A stretch of 64,000 bases of DNA from CAVXFL01 sp963761015. GTDB taxonomy: Bacteria; Pseudomonadota; Alphaproteobacteria; Acetobacterales; Acetobacteraceae. The position numbers and the translations under genes are program-made. Under the pieces are notes generated by a model. That model was not told where the DNA came from. It saw only the letters and a program-made list of their open reading frames with translations, and made no database searches. The stretch lies in assembly GCA_963761015.1 (NCBI GenBank), contig CAVXFL010000009.1, positions 1-64,000 of the forward strand, read 5' to 3'. Shown here one piece after another: positions 35,555 to 44,352 of the stretch (positions are counted from its first letter, which is position 1; every line of letters starts with the position of its first letter).

Positions 35555-36381
35555 GCCGCATCGCGACGCGGTTCGCCGCATTGCGCCGCGAACGGCGCGG
35601 CGCGCTGATCCCGTTCGTGGAAGCCTACGACCCCGATCGCGCGACCAGCATGGCGCTGCTGTCCGGGCTGCCCGAGGCGGGTGCCGACCTGATCGAGATC
35701 GGCGTGCCGTTTACCGACCCGATGGCCGACGGCCCGACCATCCAACTGGCCGGCAAGCGCGCGCTGGCGGCCGGCGCGACCTTGGCCGGCACGCTCGGCA
35801 TGGTGCGCGAATTTCGCGAGAGCAACCGCGATACGCCGATCGTTCTGATGGGTTATCTGAACCCGATCCTGGCGTACGGGCCGGAGCGGTTTTGCACCGA
35901 TGCCGCCCGCGCCGGCGTCGACGGACTGATCGTCGTCGATCTGCCCAGCGAGGAGGCGGATTCGTTGGCGGGGACGGCGGCCGAGAACGGGCTCGACATC
36001 ATTCGCCTGGTCGCGCCCACCACCGACGACGCGCGGCTGCGCCAGGTGCTGCGCGGCAGTTCGGGTTTCGTGTATTACGTGAGCATCACGGGGATCACCG
36101 GAACGCGCACCGCGTCGGCCGAGGAACTCGCCGCCGCCATACCGCGCATCCGCCGCGCAACCGACCTGCCGATCGCCGTCGGGTTCGGGGTGCGGACACC
36201 CGAACAGGCCGCCATCGCGGTGCAGGTCGCGGATGCCGCCGTGGTCGCCTCGGCGCTGATCCAGACATTGGTGGTGAGCCTGGACGAAGCAGGGCACGCG
36301 AGCCCCGAGGTGGTTCGCGGTGTGCTCGATCAGGTGCGCGCGCTCGCCGCGGGCGTGCGCGGCGCGCGCGTGCCCGCATGA
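35551..36381 (+). CDS. trpA: Tryptophan synthase alpha chain
   Basis: A 276-residue TIM-barrel lyase cleaving indole-glycerol phosphate. The catalytic Glu and Asp are in LIEIGVPFTDPMADGP. The phosphate loops SITGITGTR and VGFGVRTPEQ are present. The strand-1 motif reads PFVEAYDPD where most homologues have PF(V/I)xxGDP. GTG start overlaps trpB. accD begins 13 nt after the stop. Confidence 0.95.
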   Translation: MSRIATRFAALRRERRGALIPFVEAYDPDRATSMALLSGLPEAGADLIEIGVPFTDPMADGPTIQLAGKRALAAGATLAGTLGMVREFRESNRDTPIVLMGYLNPILAYGPERFCTDAARAGVDGLIVVDLPSEEADSLAGTAAENGLDIIRLVAPTTDDARLRQVLRGSSGFVYYVSITGITGTRTASAEELAAAIPRIRRATDLPIAVGFGVRTPEQAAIAVQVADAAVVASALIQTLVVSLDEAGHASPEVVRGVLDQVRALAAGVRGARVPA

Positions 36382-36394
36382 AGGGGACCCCGCA

Positions 36395-37252
36395 TTGAGT
36401 TGGCTCACCGAATACGTCCGGCCGCGCATCCGCGGGCTGCTCGGCGGGCAGCGCGAGATCCCGGAAAATCTCTGGCGGCAGTGTCCGGCCTGCCAGCAGA
36501 TGATTTTCCATCGCGATCTCGAAAGGAATATGAAAGTCTGCCCGCATTGCGGCCACCATATGCGGGCGAGCGCGCAGGAGCGGCTGGCCTGGACGTTCGA
36601 CCCCGGCTACACGCCGATCGAGCTACCCAAGGCGCCAGTCGATCCGCTACGATTTCGTGACGAAAAGCGCTACGCCGACCGTCTGCGCGAAGCCCGTGAG
36701 GCGACGCATCTGGAAGACGCGCTGGTGGTGGCGCATGGCGAGATCGGCGGCCAGCGCGCGGTGGTCGCCGCCATGGAATTCGGATTCATGGGCGGATCGA
36801 TGGGCGCCGCGGTCGGCGAGGGCATCGTCGCCGCCGCGCGCCTGGCCGTGCTGCAGGACGCGCCGTTCATCGTCTACACCGCCTCGGGCGGGGCGCGCAT
36901 GCAGGAAGGCGTGATCTCGCTCATGCAGATGCCGCGGACCGTGATCGCGACGCGGCTGGTCAAGGAAGCCGGCCTGCCGTTCATCGTGGTGCTGACCGAT
37001 CCGACGACCGGCGGCGTCACGGCGAGCTTCGCCATGCTGGGCGACTTGCAGATCGCCGAGCCGGGCGCGCTGATCGGCTTCGCCGGGCCGCGCGTGATCG
37101 AACAGACGGTGCGGGAAAAGCTGCCGGAGGAATTCCAGCACGCCGAGTATCTGCACGAGCACGGGATGATCGACATGGTGGTGACGCGCGCCGAGCTGAA
37201 GGACACGCTGGTGCGGCTGATCACGCTGCTCAGGGTGAAGGAACCCGCGTGA
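36395..37252 (+). CDS. accD: Acetyl-CoA carboxylase carboxyltransferase subunit beta
   Basis: A 285-residue subunit of the carboxyltransferase that makes malonyl-CoA with AccA. The N-terminal zinc ribbon has C30/C33 (QCPACQQM) and C49/C52 (VCPHCGHH). The crotonase-fold core has GGARMQEGVISLMQM and DPTTGGVTASFA. TTG start at 36395 gives the standard MSWLTEYVRPRI N-terminus and is preceded by AAGGGGA. It overlaps folC by GTGA. trpA-accD-folC is a conserved order. Confidence 0.96.
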   Translation: MSWLTEYVRPRIRGLLGGQREIPENLWRQCPACQQMIFHRDLERNMKVCPHCGHHMRASAQERLAWTFDPGYTPIELPKAPVDPLRFRDEKRYADRLREAREATHLEDALVVAHGEIGGQRAVVAAMEFGFMGGSMGAAVGEGIVAAARLAVLQDAPFIVYTASGGARMQEGVISLMQMPRTVIATRLVKEAGLPFIVVLTDPTTGGVTASFAMLGDLQIAEPGALIGFAGPRVIEQTVREKLPEEFQHAEYLHEHGMIDMVVTRAELKDTLVRLITLLRVKEPA

Positions 37253-38562
37253 ACCATTTCGCTGCCGTGATGGCGATACCGGCGCCGGGTCACGACACGA
37301 TCCTCGGGCGGCTGCAAACGCTGCATCCGCAACTGATCGATCTCAGCCTGGGCCGGCTGGAACGGCTGCTGGAAAAGCTCGGAAACCCCGAGCGCCGCCT
37401 GCCGCCGGTGATCCATGTCGCCGGCACCAACGGCAAGGGCAGTACCTGCGCATTCCTGCGCGCCATCGCCGAGGCGGCCGGGATGCGCGCGCACGTCTAT
37501 ACCTCGCCGCACCTGGTGCGCCTGAACGAGCGCTTCGTGCTGGCCGGCGAGCAGGTCGGCGACGCGGCGCTGGACGAGGCGTTGGCGGAAGTCGAGCGGA
37601 TCAATGCCGGCGATCCGATCACGATATTCGAGGTGCTGACCGCGGCGGCGTTCCAGCTGTTCGCCCGGGTTCCGGCGGAGCTGACGGTTCTGGAAGTGGG
37701 GCTCGGCGGCCGCTTCGACGCCACCAATGTCATTCCGCCGCCGGCGGCCTGCGCCGTTACCTCCATATCCGTGGATCACCGGGAGTTCCTCGGCGACACG
37801 GTCGAGCGCATCGCGGGCGAGAAGGCGGGGATCCTGAAGCCGGGTGCCGCCGCCGTGACCGGCGCGCAGGGCGGGCCGGTCCTGGACGTGCTCGATGGCG
37901 CGGCCGCGTCGGTCGGCGCCGGGTTGCTGGCGCGCGACCGCGACTGGAGCATCGCGCCCGCTGGCCTGGGCGCTGTTTACGCCGATGCGCGCGGCCGGGT
38001 GGCGATCCCGCCGCTATCGCTGCCCGGGCTGCACCAGTTGGACAATGCCGGCATCGCGATCGCGGCCTTGCGCGCGGCCGGGCTCGGCGTGGCGGACGCG
38101 GCGATCGCCGATGGGGTCGCGCGGGCGGGATGGCCGGCGCGGCTGCAACGCCTGGACGGGCGGCTCGCGGCGCTGCTGCCGGACGGATGGGAACTGTGGC
38201 TGGATGGCGGCCACAACCCCGGCGCGGGGCTCGTGCTTGGGCGCCACTTGAACACCTGGCGCGACCGGCCGGTGCATCTGATCGTGGGGATGAAGCAGTC
38301 GAAGGACGCGGCACAATTCCTCGGCCCCCTCCTGGCGCATGCCGCGACCGTGTGGGCCGTCGCGGAACCGGAGCAGCTTCTGGCGATGCCGGTCGCGGCG
38401 ATCATCGCGGCGTCCGGGGGAAAGGCGAGCGCGGGCCCGCGGGTGGAGGATGCGCTGCGGGCAATGCCGAAAGCCGGCCCGGCCGCGCGCGTGCTGATCT
38501 GCGGCAGCCTTTATCTCGCCGGCGAGGTGCTGAAGCGGGACGGCCTGGGTTACCGCCCGTGA
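37249..38562 (+). CDS. folC: Folylpolyglutamate/dihydrofolate synthase
   Basis: A 437-residue Mur-ligase-like enzyme adding glutamate to folates. The P-loop is in VIHVAGTNGKGSTCAFL. YTSPHLVRLNERF, VLEVGLGGRFDATN and LDGGHNPGAG are typical. GTG 37249 overlaps accD. It is the last gene of the long co-directional run from rpsA; the next gene begins about 100 nt away. Confidence 0.94.
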   Translation: MNHFAAVMAIPAPGHDTILGRLQTLHPQLIDLSLGRLERLLEKLGNPERRLPPVIHVAGTNGKGSTCAFLRAIAEAAGMRAHVYTSPHLVRLNERFVLAGEQVGDAALDEALAEVERINAGDPITIFEVLTAAAFQLFARVPAELTVLEVGLGGRFDATNVIPPPAACAVTSISVDHREFLGDTVERIAGEKAGILKPGAAAVTGAQGGPVLDVLDGAAASVGAGLLARDRDWSIAPAGLGAVYADARGRVAIPPLSLPGLHQLDNAGIAIAALRAAGLGVADAAIADGVARAGWPARLQRLDGRLAALLPDGWELWLDGGHNPGAGLVLGRHLNTWRDRPVHLIVGMKQSKDAAQFLGPLLAHAATVWAVAEPEQLLAMPVAAIIAASGGKASAGPRVEDALRAMPKAGPAARVLICGSLYLAGEVLKRDGLGYRP

Positions 38563-38665
38563 CGGGCGGCCTATCGCGTCAGCCGGATACGCCAGCCCGC
38601 TGAATTTCCACAACTTCCGCAGCAAACGATTGCCGCGGCGCGGGCGGTTGTGGCAGATTTCGCGC

Positions 38666-39640
38666 ATGCTTACGCGCCGATTCCTGCTCGCCGCCGCCCC
38701 GTTGGCCGCGGCCGGCCCCTCCGCCCCGGCACGCGCGGTCTCGGGCAGCTTCTCCAACTTCGTCGCCGGCCTCTGGGCCGAGGGGCGGCGCGCCGGGATC
38801 AGCGACGCCGTGCTCAGCGAGGCGCTCGGCGGCATTCAGCTGAACCAGAAGGTCATCGACCTCGAGCACCACCAGCCCGAGTTCACCATGACCTGGGAGC
38901 ATTATCGCTCGACCCGGCTCTCGCAGGTCCGGATTGCGCTCGGGCGGGGGCTCTGGCAGCGGCACCGGCAGCTTCTCCAGCGGGTGCAGGAAGCCTACGG
39001 CGTCGATCCCGGCGTCATCATGGGCATCTGGGGTCTGGAATCGAACTACGGCGGCTATACCGGCGGGTTCAACGTGGTCGAGGCGTTGGCGACGCTCGCC
39101 TGGGACGGCCGCCGCGCCAGCTTCTTCCGCAAGGAACTGATTTCGGCGCTGAAAATCCTCGACCATGGCGACATCACCTTCCCGCACATGCTCGGCAGCT
39201 ACGCCGGCGCGATGGGCCAGCCGCAGTTCATGCCGAGCTCGTTCTTCCGCTACGCCGTCGACTTCGCCGGCACCGGCCAGCGCGACATCTGGAACAACAC
39301 CGCCGACGTGCTCGCCTCCATCGCCAACTACCTGGCGAAGTCCGGCTGGCGCGGCGGCGAGCCGTGGGGCGAGCAGGTGCAGGTGCCGGCCGACCTCGAT
39401 CCCGCCGGCACCGGGCGGGAACACCGGCGCCCGATCGCCGAGTGGTCGCGCCTCGGCGTGCGCCGCCGCGACGGCGGGGCGCTGACGCCGCGCGGCATTC
39501 CGGCGGCGCTGATCCTGCCGGACGGGCAGGGGGGCGAGGCGTTCCTCGCCTACGCGAATTTCTCCGTGATCCGCCGCTACAATCCCTCGGATTTCTACGC
39601 CCTCACCGTCGGGATGCTGGGCGACCTGGTCACGGCGTGA
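38666..39640 (+). CDS. Lytic murein transglycosylase, MltB/SLT_2 family
   Basis: A 324-residue exported enzyme cleaving peptidoglycan glycan strands. Signal peptide MLTRRFLLAAAPLAAAG (twin Arg, possibly Tat). The SLT_2 domain shows the catalytic glutamate E125 in GIWGLESNYGGY and the family stretch GAMGQPQFMPSSFFRYAVDF. It lacks a lipobox, unlike E. coli MltB. The start at 38666 is chosen for the signal peptide. Confidence 0.9.
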   Translation: MLTRRFLLAAAPLAAAGPSAPARAVSGSFSNFVAGLWAEGRRAGISDAVLSEALGGIQLNQKVIDLEHHQPEFTMTWEHYRSTRLSQVRIALGRGLWQRHRQLLQRVQEAYGVDPGVIMGIWGLESNYGGYTGGFNVVEALATLAWDGRRASFFRKELISALKILDHGDITFPHMLGSYAGAMGQPQFMPSSFFRYAVDFAGTGQRDIWNNTADVLASIANYLAKSGWRGGEPWGEQVQVPADLDPAGTGREHRRPIAEWSRLGVRRRDGGALTPRGIPAALILPDGQGGEAFLAYANFSVIRRYNPSDFYALTVGMLGDLVTA

Positions 39641-39780
39641 GGCGTGGCTCGGCCGCGCCCGACCGAACAAGTGCGAATCGCGGTCCGATCGCCCCATGCG
39701 CAAGCCGATCCCACGTTGAACCGGGCGCCGCGCTGGGGAGTTGGTGAAGCTCGGACCGCCGTGGAGCAGGAGTAGTTCCG

Positions 39781-41013
39781 ATGCCGACTCGTCGCGTTGT
39801 TCTCATGGCCGGCGTCGCCGGACTGGCCCTCGGCGGACGTCTCCCGGCGGCCGCCGCGCGCGGCCACGGGCGCCGGTCCCAGCACGCCGCCGCCCCGCCA
39901 TCGACGGACCCCGCGACAACGCCGCTCGGGCCGATGGATACGACAGCAAAATGGGCTTACGGCATCGACTACACCAGCGGCGCCACGCTGCTCGAGAAGC
40001 ACGCCGACGAGCCGATGGCGCCCTCGTCCATGGCCAAGCTGATGACGATCTACATCGTCTACGGCATGCTGAAGAGCGGGCGGCTCAAGCTGGATCAGGA
40101 ACTGCCGGTGAGCGAGAAGGCCTGGCACACCGGCGGCTCCAAGATGTTCGTGCCCTATCCGGGCAGCGTGAAGGTCGAGGACCTGATCCGCGGCGTGATC
40201 GTCGATTCCGGCAATGACGCCTGCGTGGTGTTCGCGGAAGCGATTTCCGGCTCGGAAGGGCAGTTCGTCGAGCTGATGAACCAGACCGCCAAGAAGCTCG
40301 GGCTGGAGAATTCGTATTTCCGCAACTGCAACGGCCTGCCCGATCCCGAGATGCACATGACCGCGCGCGACATCGCCACGCTCGCCGCCGCGCTGATCCG
40401 CAATTATCCCCAATACTATCATTACGACTCGGAAAAAACATTCAAGTTCAACAACATCGAGCAGCAGAACCGCAATCCGCTGGTGCAGAAGGGCACCGGC
40501 GACGGGCTGAAGACCGGGCATACCGACGACGGCGGCTTCGGGGTGTGCGCGAGCAGCCTGCGCAATGGAAGGCGGGTGCTGATGGTCCTGAACGGCATGC
40601 CTTCGGCGCACCAGCGCGCGGAGCAGGCCGAGCGGCTGATGGAATGGGCCTTCCGCGAGTTCGAGGACGTGACCCTGTTCTCGGCCAAGGAGGTGGTCGA
40701 GCACGCCCCGGTCTGGCTGGGGGCGAGCGCCACGGTGCCATTGGTCGGCCAGGGCGATCTGGTGGTGACCATGCCGCGCAACTGGCAGAAGAAGGCGCAG
40801 ATTGCCCTCGAATACCAGTCACCGATCCGCGCGCCGGTACGGAAGGGCGAGCTGCTCGGCAAGCTGGTGGTCAGTGGCCAGCACGTGCCGCAACTGAACG
40901 TGCCGCTGTTCGCCGGGGAGGACGTGCCGAGGCTCGGTTTGCCCGGGCGCGCCGTCTCTGTCGTGACCCACTACGTGACCGGCTACGTCATGGGCTTCCT
41001 GCCCGGTGGCTGA
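39781..41013 (+). CDS. D-alanyl-D-alanine carboxypeptidase (DacA/DacC, PBP5 type)
   Basis: A 410-residue exported serine peptidase trimming peptidoglycan pentapeptides. Signal peptide at 1-27 (RRVVLMAGVAGLALGG). Catalytic motifs: S83-M-A-K86, SGN in VDSGNDACV and K244-T-G in DGLKTGHTDDG. The C-terminal PBP5 domain and an amphipathic-type end (VVTHYVTGYVMGFLPGG) suggest membrane attachment. ATG follows AGGAGTAGTTCC. The tmk start overlaps its end. Confidence 0.94.
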   Translation: MPTRRVVLMAGVAGLALGGRLPAAAARGHGRRSQHAAAPPSTDPATTPLGPMDTTAKWAYGIDYTSGATLLEKHADEPMAPSSMAKLMTIYIVYGMLKSGRLKLDQELPVSEKAWHTGGSKMFVPYPGSVKVEDLIRGVIVDSGNDACVVFAEAISGSEGQFVELMNQTAKKLGLENSYFRNCNGLPDPEMHMTARDIATLAAALIRNYPQYYHYDSEKTFKFNNIEQQNRNPLVQKGTGDGLKTGHTDDGGFGVCASSLRNGRRVLMVLNGMPSAHQRAEQAERLMEWAFREFEDVTLFSAKEVVEHAPVWLGASATVPLVGQGDLVVTMPRNWQKKAQIALEYQSPIRAPVRKGELLGKLVVSGQHVPQLNVPLFAGEDVPRLGLPGRAVSVVTHYVTGYVMGFLPGG

Positions 41014-41642
41014 GCCCGGGCGCGGCCGGTTCATCACCATCGAGGGCGGCGAGGGGGCCGGCAAGTCGACGCAGGCGCGCCGCCTCGCCGAGGCGCTGAA
41101 GCGGGCCGGTGTTGCGGTCCTGCTCACGCGCGAGCCGGGCGGCGCGCCGGGCGCCGAGGTGTTGCGCGAGCTATTGCTGGCGGGCGAGACCGAGTGGTCG
41201 CCGCTGGCCGAGACCCTGCTGCATTTCGCCGCGCGTGCCGAGCATGTGGCGAAGGCCATCCGCCCGGCGCTCGATGCCGGTAACTGGATCGTGTGCGACC
41301 GCTTCGCCGATTTCGACCATGGCGTATCAGGGCTACGGGCAGGGCGCGGATCGCGAGGCGATCGCACTGTTGACGCGGCTCGTCGGCTTGCGGCCGGAGT
41401 TGACCATCGTGCTCGACGCATCGGTCGCGACCGGGCAGGCCCGGCTCGCCGCGCGCGGCCTGCGCCCGGACCGCTACGAGCGGCTGGGCGCGGATTTCCT
41501 GGGGCGCGTCCACGCGGGCTACCGCGCCATCGCCGCCGCCGAGCCGGAGCGCTGCGTCGTGATCTCCGCCGAGGCGCCGGAACCGCAAGTGGCCGCGGCC
41601 GTGCTGGCTGCCGTGCGGGCGAGGACCGGCATGACCTTATAA
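41006..41642 (+). pseudogene. tmk: Thymidylate kinase, frameshifted (sequence error suspected)
   Basis: Expected 211-residue dTMP kinase, essential for DNA synthesis. The first frame from GTG 41006 has P-loop ITIEGGEGAGKSTQA, LLTREPGG and VCDRFAD. An extra T in GATTTCGACC (41307-41315) shifts the frame; without it the reading is DRFADSTMAYQGYGQG, the family motif, and continues to GMTL at 41642 with LDASV and ARGLRPDRYE. One base removed gives 212 codons. Since no other tmk is likely in a bacterial genome and the gene is essential, the indel is probably an artefact of sequencing or assembly. Confidence 0.9.
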
Positions 41643-41684
41643 GACGCGACCGCGGGCAGGTTGCTGGACCGAGCTTTGTCGGCG

Positions 41685-42665
41685 TTAGTGGAAGCGGGCG
41701 CGATATTCGCGTGGTCCGACGCCGGATGCGCGCCGGACGGCGCGGCGTAGCGCGTCGGAGCCGGAAAAGCCGCAGGCGCTGGCGACCCGCTGCAAGGGCA
41801 GGGAGGTCTCCTCGAGCAGCCGCTGCGCCGCATCGACTCGCGTCGCCTCGACGAAATCCGCCGGTGTGACACCGCTTTCCTGACGGAAGATGCGCGAGAA
41901 ATTCCGCTCGCTCATGCCCGCTCGGCGCGCCAGCTCGGGAATCGACAGGTCGGCCTTGGGGTGATCGCGAATCCATTCCTGGATTAGCTGAATTGGCGAG
42001 CGCATGGCGATCTGAGCCGCGAGCTGCACGCTGAGCTGCGGATACCCGCCCGGCCGCTTCAGGTACACGACGAGAAACCGCGCCACCGTGACCGCGAGCT
42101 CGCGCCCCACATCTTCTTCCACCAGCGCCAGCGCGAGGTCGGTGCTGGCGGCCAGTCCCGCCGTGGTGAACAGCCGGCCGTCCCGGACGAAAATCCGGTC
42201 CGGCTCGTGGATCGCGGTCGGATAGGCCTGGGCGAGGCGCGGCGCGAATTCCCAATGTGTGGTGACTTGCTTGCCGTCGAGGAGCCCCGCCGCGCCAAGC
42301 AAGAACGCCCCCGGGCCGAGCGCCCCGTAGCGCCGCACCTCCAAACTGCGCCGGCGTATCCAGGCGACCAGCTCGGGACTCGGCGGGTTCTCGACGGCGA
42401 AGCGCCCACCCGCCACCACCAGCGTATCGGCCGGCGAGATCGGATCATGGATCGTGCCATCCGGCACTATTTGCAGCCCCGAGGCGAAGGTGACCGGGCC
42501 GGGATGCTCGGCGATCAAGCGGATGCCATAGGCGGCCCGGCCGTCCGATCGCACCGTCGCCTCGGTGAACACGTCGACCACCGCGCAGACGCCGCCCGGG
42601 TACGCACCGACCGGGACGAGGATCTCGATGATCAGGGGCGTCGCCGCTTGGGCGCTTGGGCTCAT
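41685..42665 (-). CDS. GlxA-family transcriptional regulator (DJ-1/PfpI + AraC HTH)
   Basis: A 326-residue regulator with an N-terminal amidase-like DJ-1/PfpI domain (about 10-190, with GALGPGAFLLGAAGLLDG where the catalytic Cys would be replaced by Gly/Ala, so it is sensory) and a C-terminal HTH_18 domain (SIPELARRAGMSERNFSRIF and LQRVASACGFSGSDALRRA). The ligand is unknown. ATG at 42665 starts MSPSAQAATPL; the longer frame upstream is not needed. It converges with tmk. Confidence 0.9.
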   Translation of the reverse strand: MSPSAQAATPLIIEILVPVGAYPGGVCAVVDVFTEATVRSDGRAAYGIRLIAEHPGPVTFASGLQIVPDGTIHDPISPADTLVVAGGRFAVENPPSPELVAWIRRRSLEVRRYGALGPGAFLLGAAGLLDGKQVTTHWEFAPRLAQAYPTAIHEPDRIFVRDGRLFTTAGLAASTDLALALVEEDVGRELAVTVARFLVVYLKRPGGYPQLSVQLAAQIAMRSPIQLIQEWIRDHPKADLSIPELARRAGMSERNFSRIFRQESGVTPADFVEATRVDAAQRLLEETSLPLQRVASACGFSGSDALRRAVRRASGVGPREYRARFH

Positions 42666-43337
42666 CGGGTGGCCGCCGCCGGTAACCCGGGCTAGTGGGC
42701 GGCCTGCGGGGACGAACTCGTTCGGCGGCTCGAAAGGGACGCGCCGTGAGCCCCTCGTTTCCGTTCCGGAAGATGGACGGTCATGCGCTGCGGCGCGTGC
42801 ATGAGTTGCTGCCGCAGACGGTGGCTTCCCTTGGCTGGTATTTCGCGGAAGTCGACGCAAGCAATGCTTCCCGCATAACTGGTCATGCCCGAGCAATCGT
42901 CTACTCCTGGTTGGCCGCGATGATACTGGAATGCCACGGGACTGGCCCAATGAAAACCAAACCAAATACCGTCAAATACGGCCGATTTACAGCACAGCCC
43001 TGCCAATCCTGAAGAACGCTCACCACGCGCGGAGTTTGTCCGCCTTGTGCTGAGGGTAACGAACGGGGAATTTACGCACGCGTAAGTCTCCACAACCACT
43101 ATACCGCAACTTTAGGTTGCGCCTTGCCCGGCGGCTTCTTCATCTATTCTTCCGAAAATTGTCGAATAATTCTGTCGATATTCAAAAATGTACATCACGG
43201 CAAGACGGCCCGAATTCGGCGTGCACAAATTTGAAAAATTCTTAACATCACCGTTGGATGGTAGCCACGCTCAAGAGTGCTTGATATCATCCCAACGGCC
43301 GAGCGGTGATCGGCTCCGCTGGCATTCTCGATCGGCT
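42666..43337. other. Intergenic region between divergent regulators
   Basis: 672 bp between the GlxA-type gene (minus) and the AraC-type gene (plus). A weak frame at 42773-43012 has no recognisable domain. From about 43090 to 43290 the DNA is distinctly AT-richer than the window average (for example AATTGTCGAATAATTCTGTC), as expected for promoter DNA or foreign DNA. I see no RNA gene or clear repeat in it. Confidence 0.4.
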
Positions 43338-44329
43338 GTGACAGAGTACGTGTTGGAAACGCTCTTCTCGACGGCGAACTACCATCCCCGTGACCGCTTC
43401 GCCGCCTGGCACGAAGTCGCCTGCAAGGAGATCGTTCCGCACGATTCGCAGCCGGAATGCCGGGGCAGTTTCGAAGCCGAGCTGCAATCGGGTGTTCTCG
43501 TCGACCTTCGCCTCGTGCTGTTCGAGACTTCGCCGATGCGTTTCTCGCGCGAGAAGCGCCACATCGCGCACGTGGCCGACGACGCCCTGCTTCTGGTCCG
43601 GCTACTCGCGGGCTCGCTCGCCCTGGAGCAGGAGAGCCGAGAAATCGTTTTGCGGGCGGGCGATCTGACGCTGCTCGATCCGATGCTGCCGTATGGCGGA
43701 ACATTCGCGTCGGGCTCGCCGCTGTTGGTTCTCAAGATTTCCGCGGAGCGTACTGCAAGCGCGGGTCGGCGAAACGCGGGACATGCTGGCGTGCGTGATC
43801 TCGCCGGACGGGCCCGACGACAGCGTGACGTCGGCCATCGTGGCGATGTTGCCTGCGCATGCGGGGCAGGTCAGCCCTGCGGTCGCGGAATTGCTGAGGG
43901 ATCAAGTCCTCGATCTGGTTTCCATTTCCCTGGCGAACGCCGTCGAACGCGATGGGCCGCGGATCTCGCGGCCCCGTTCGCTGGCGCTGCTCAACCTGCG
44001 CGCCGCGATCGAGTTGCGATTGAGCGATCCGGATCTCGGACGCCGAACACGTCGCCGCGGCCGTCGGGATCAGCGTGCGCTACGCGAACGCGTTATTGGC
44101 CCAGCAGGAAACCTCGATCATGCGGCTCATCCAGGCGCGACGACTGGAGCGGTGCCGCAAGGCGCTCGACGATCCCGCGCAGGCGCACCGAACGTTGAGC
44201 GAGATCGCCTACGGCTGGGGTTTCTCCGACATGACCCATTTCGGTCGGCGGTTCCGGGACGCCTACGGCATGCTGCCGAGCGATTACCGCCGCCGGCGGC
44301 GGAATCAGGAGCACCTGACCGCGCATTGA
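43338..44329 (+). pseudogene. AraC-family regulator (AraC_binding_2 type), two frameshifts
   Basis: Expected 329 residues when two bases are removed. The first frame (GTG 43338, MTEYVLETLF) covers the AraC_binding_2 domain up to LLVLKI. An extra T near 43739-43741 (ATTTCCG) shifts to the frame PRSVLQARVGETRDMLACVI. An extra G near 44039-44041 (CTCGGACG) then shifts to the frame with DAEHVAAAVGISVRYANALL and the second helix-turn-helix LSEIAYGWGFSDMTHFGRRF. The result is a typical OxyR-independent activator of the XylS/FeaR kind. Both indels lengthen short homopolymers; real decay or sequence error cannot be separated here. Confidence 0.8.
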
Positions 44330-44352
44330 TTGCGGGGCGCGGGAGCCGCCGA

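Noticed and set aside
42695..43012. 105-residue frame between the two AraC-type regulators
   Set aside because: No ribosome binding site, no domain, and codon use unlike neighbouring genes; left as intergenic.
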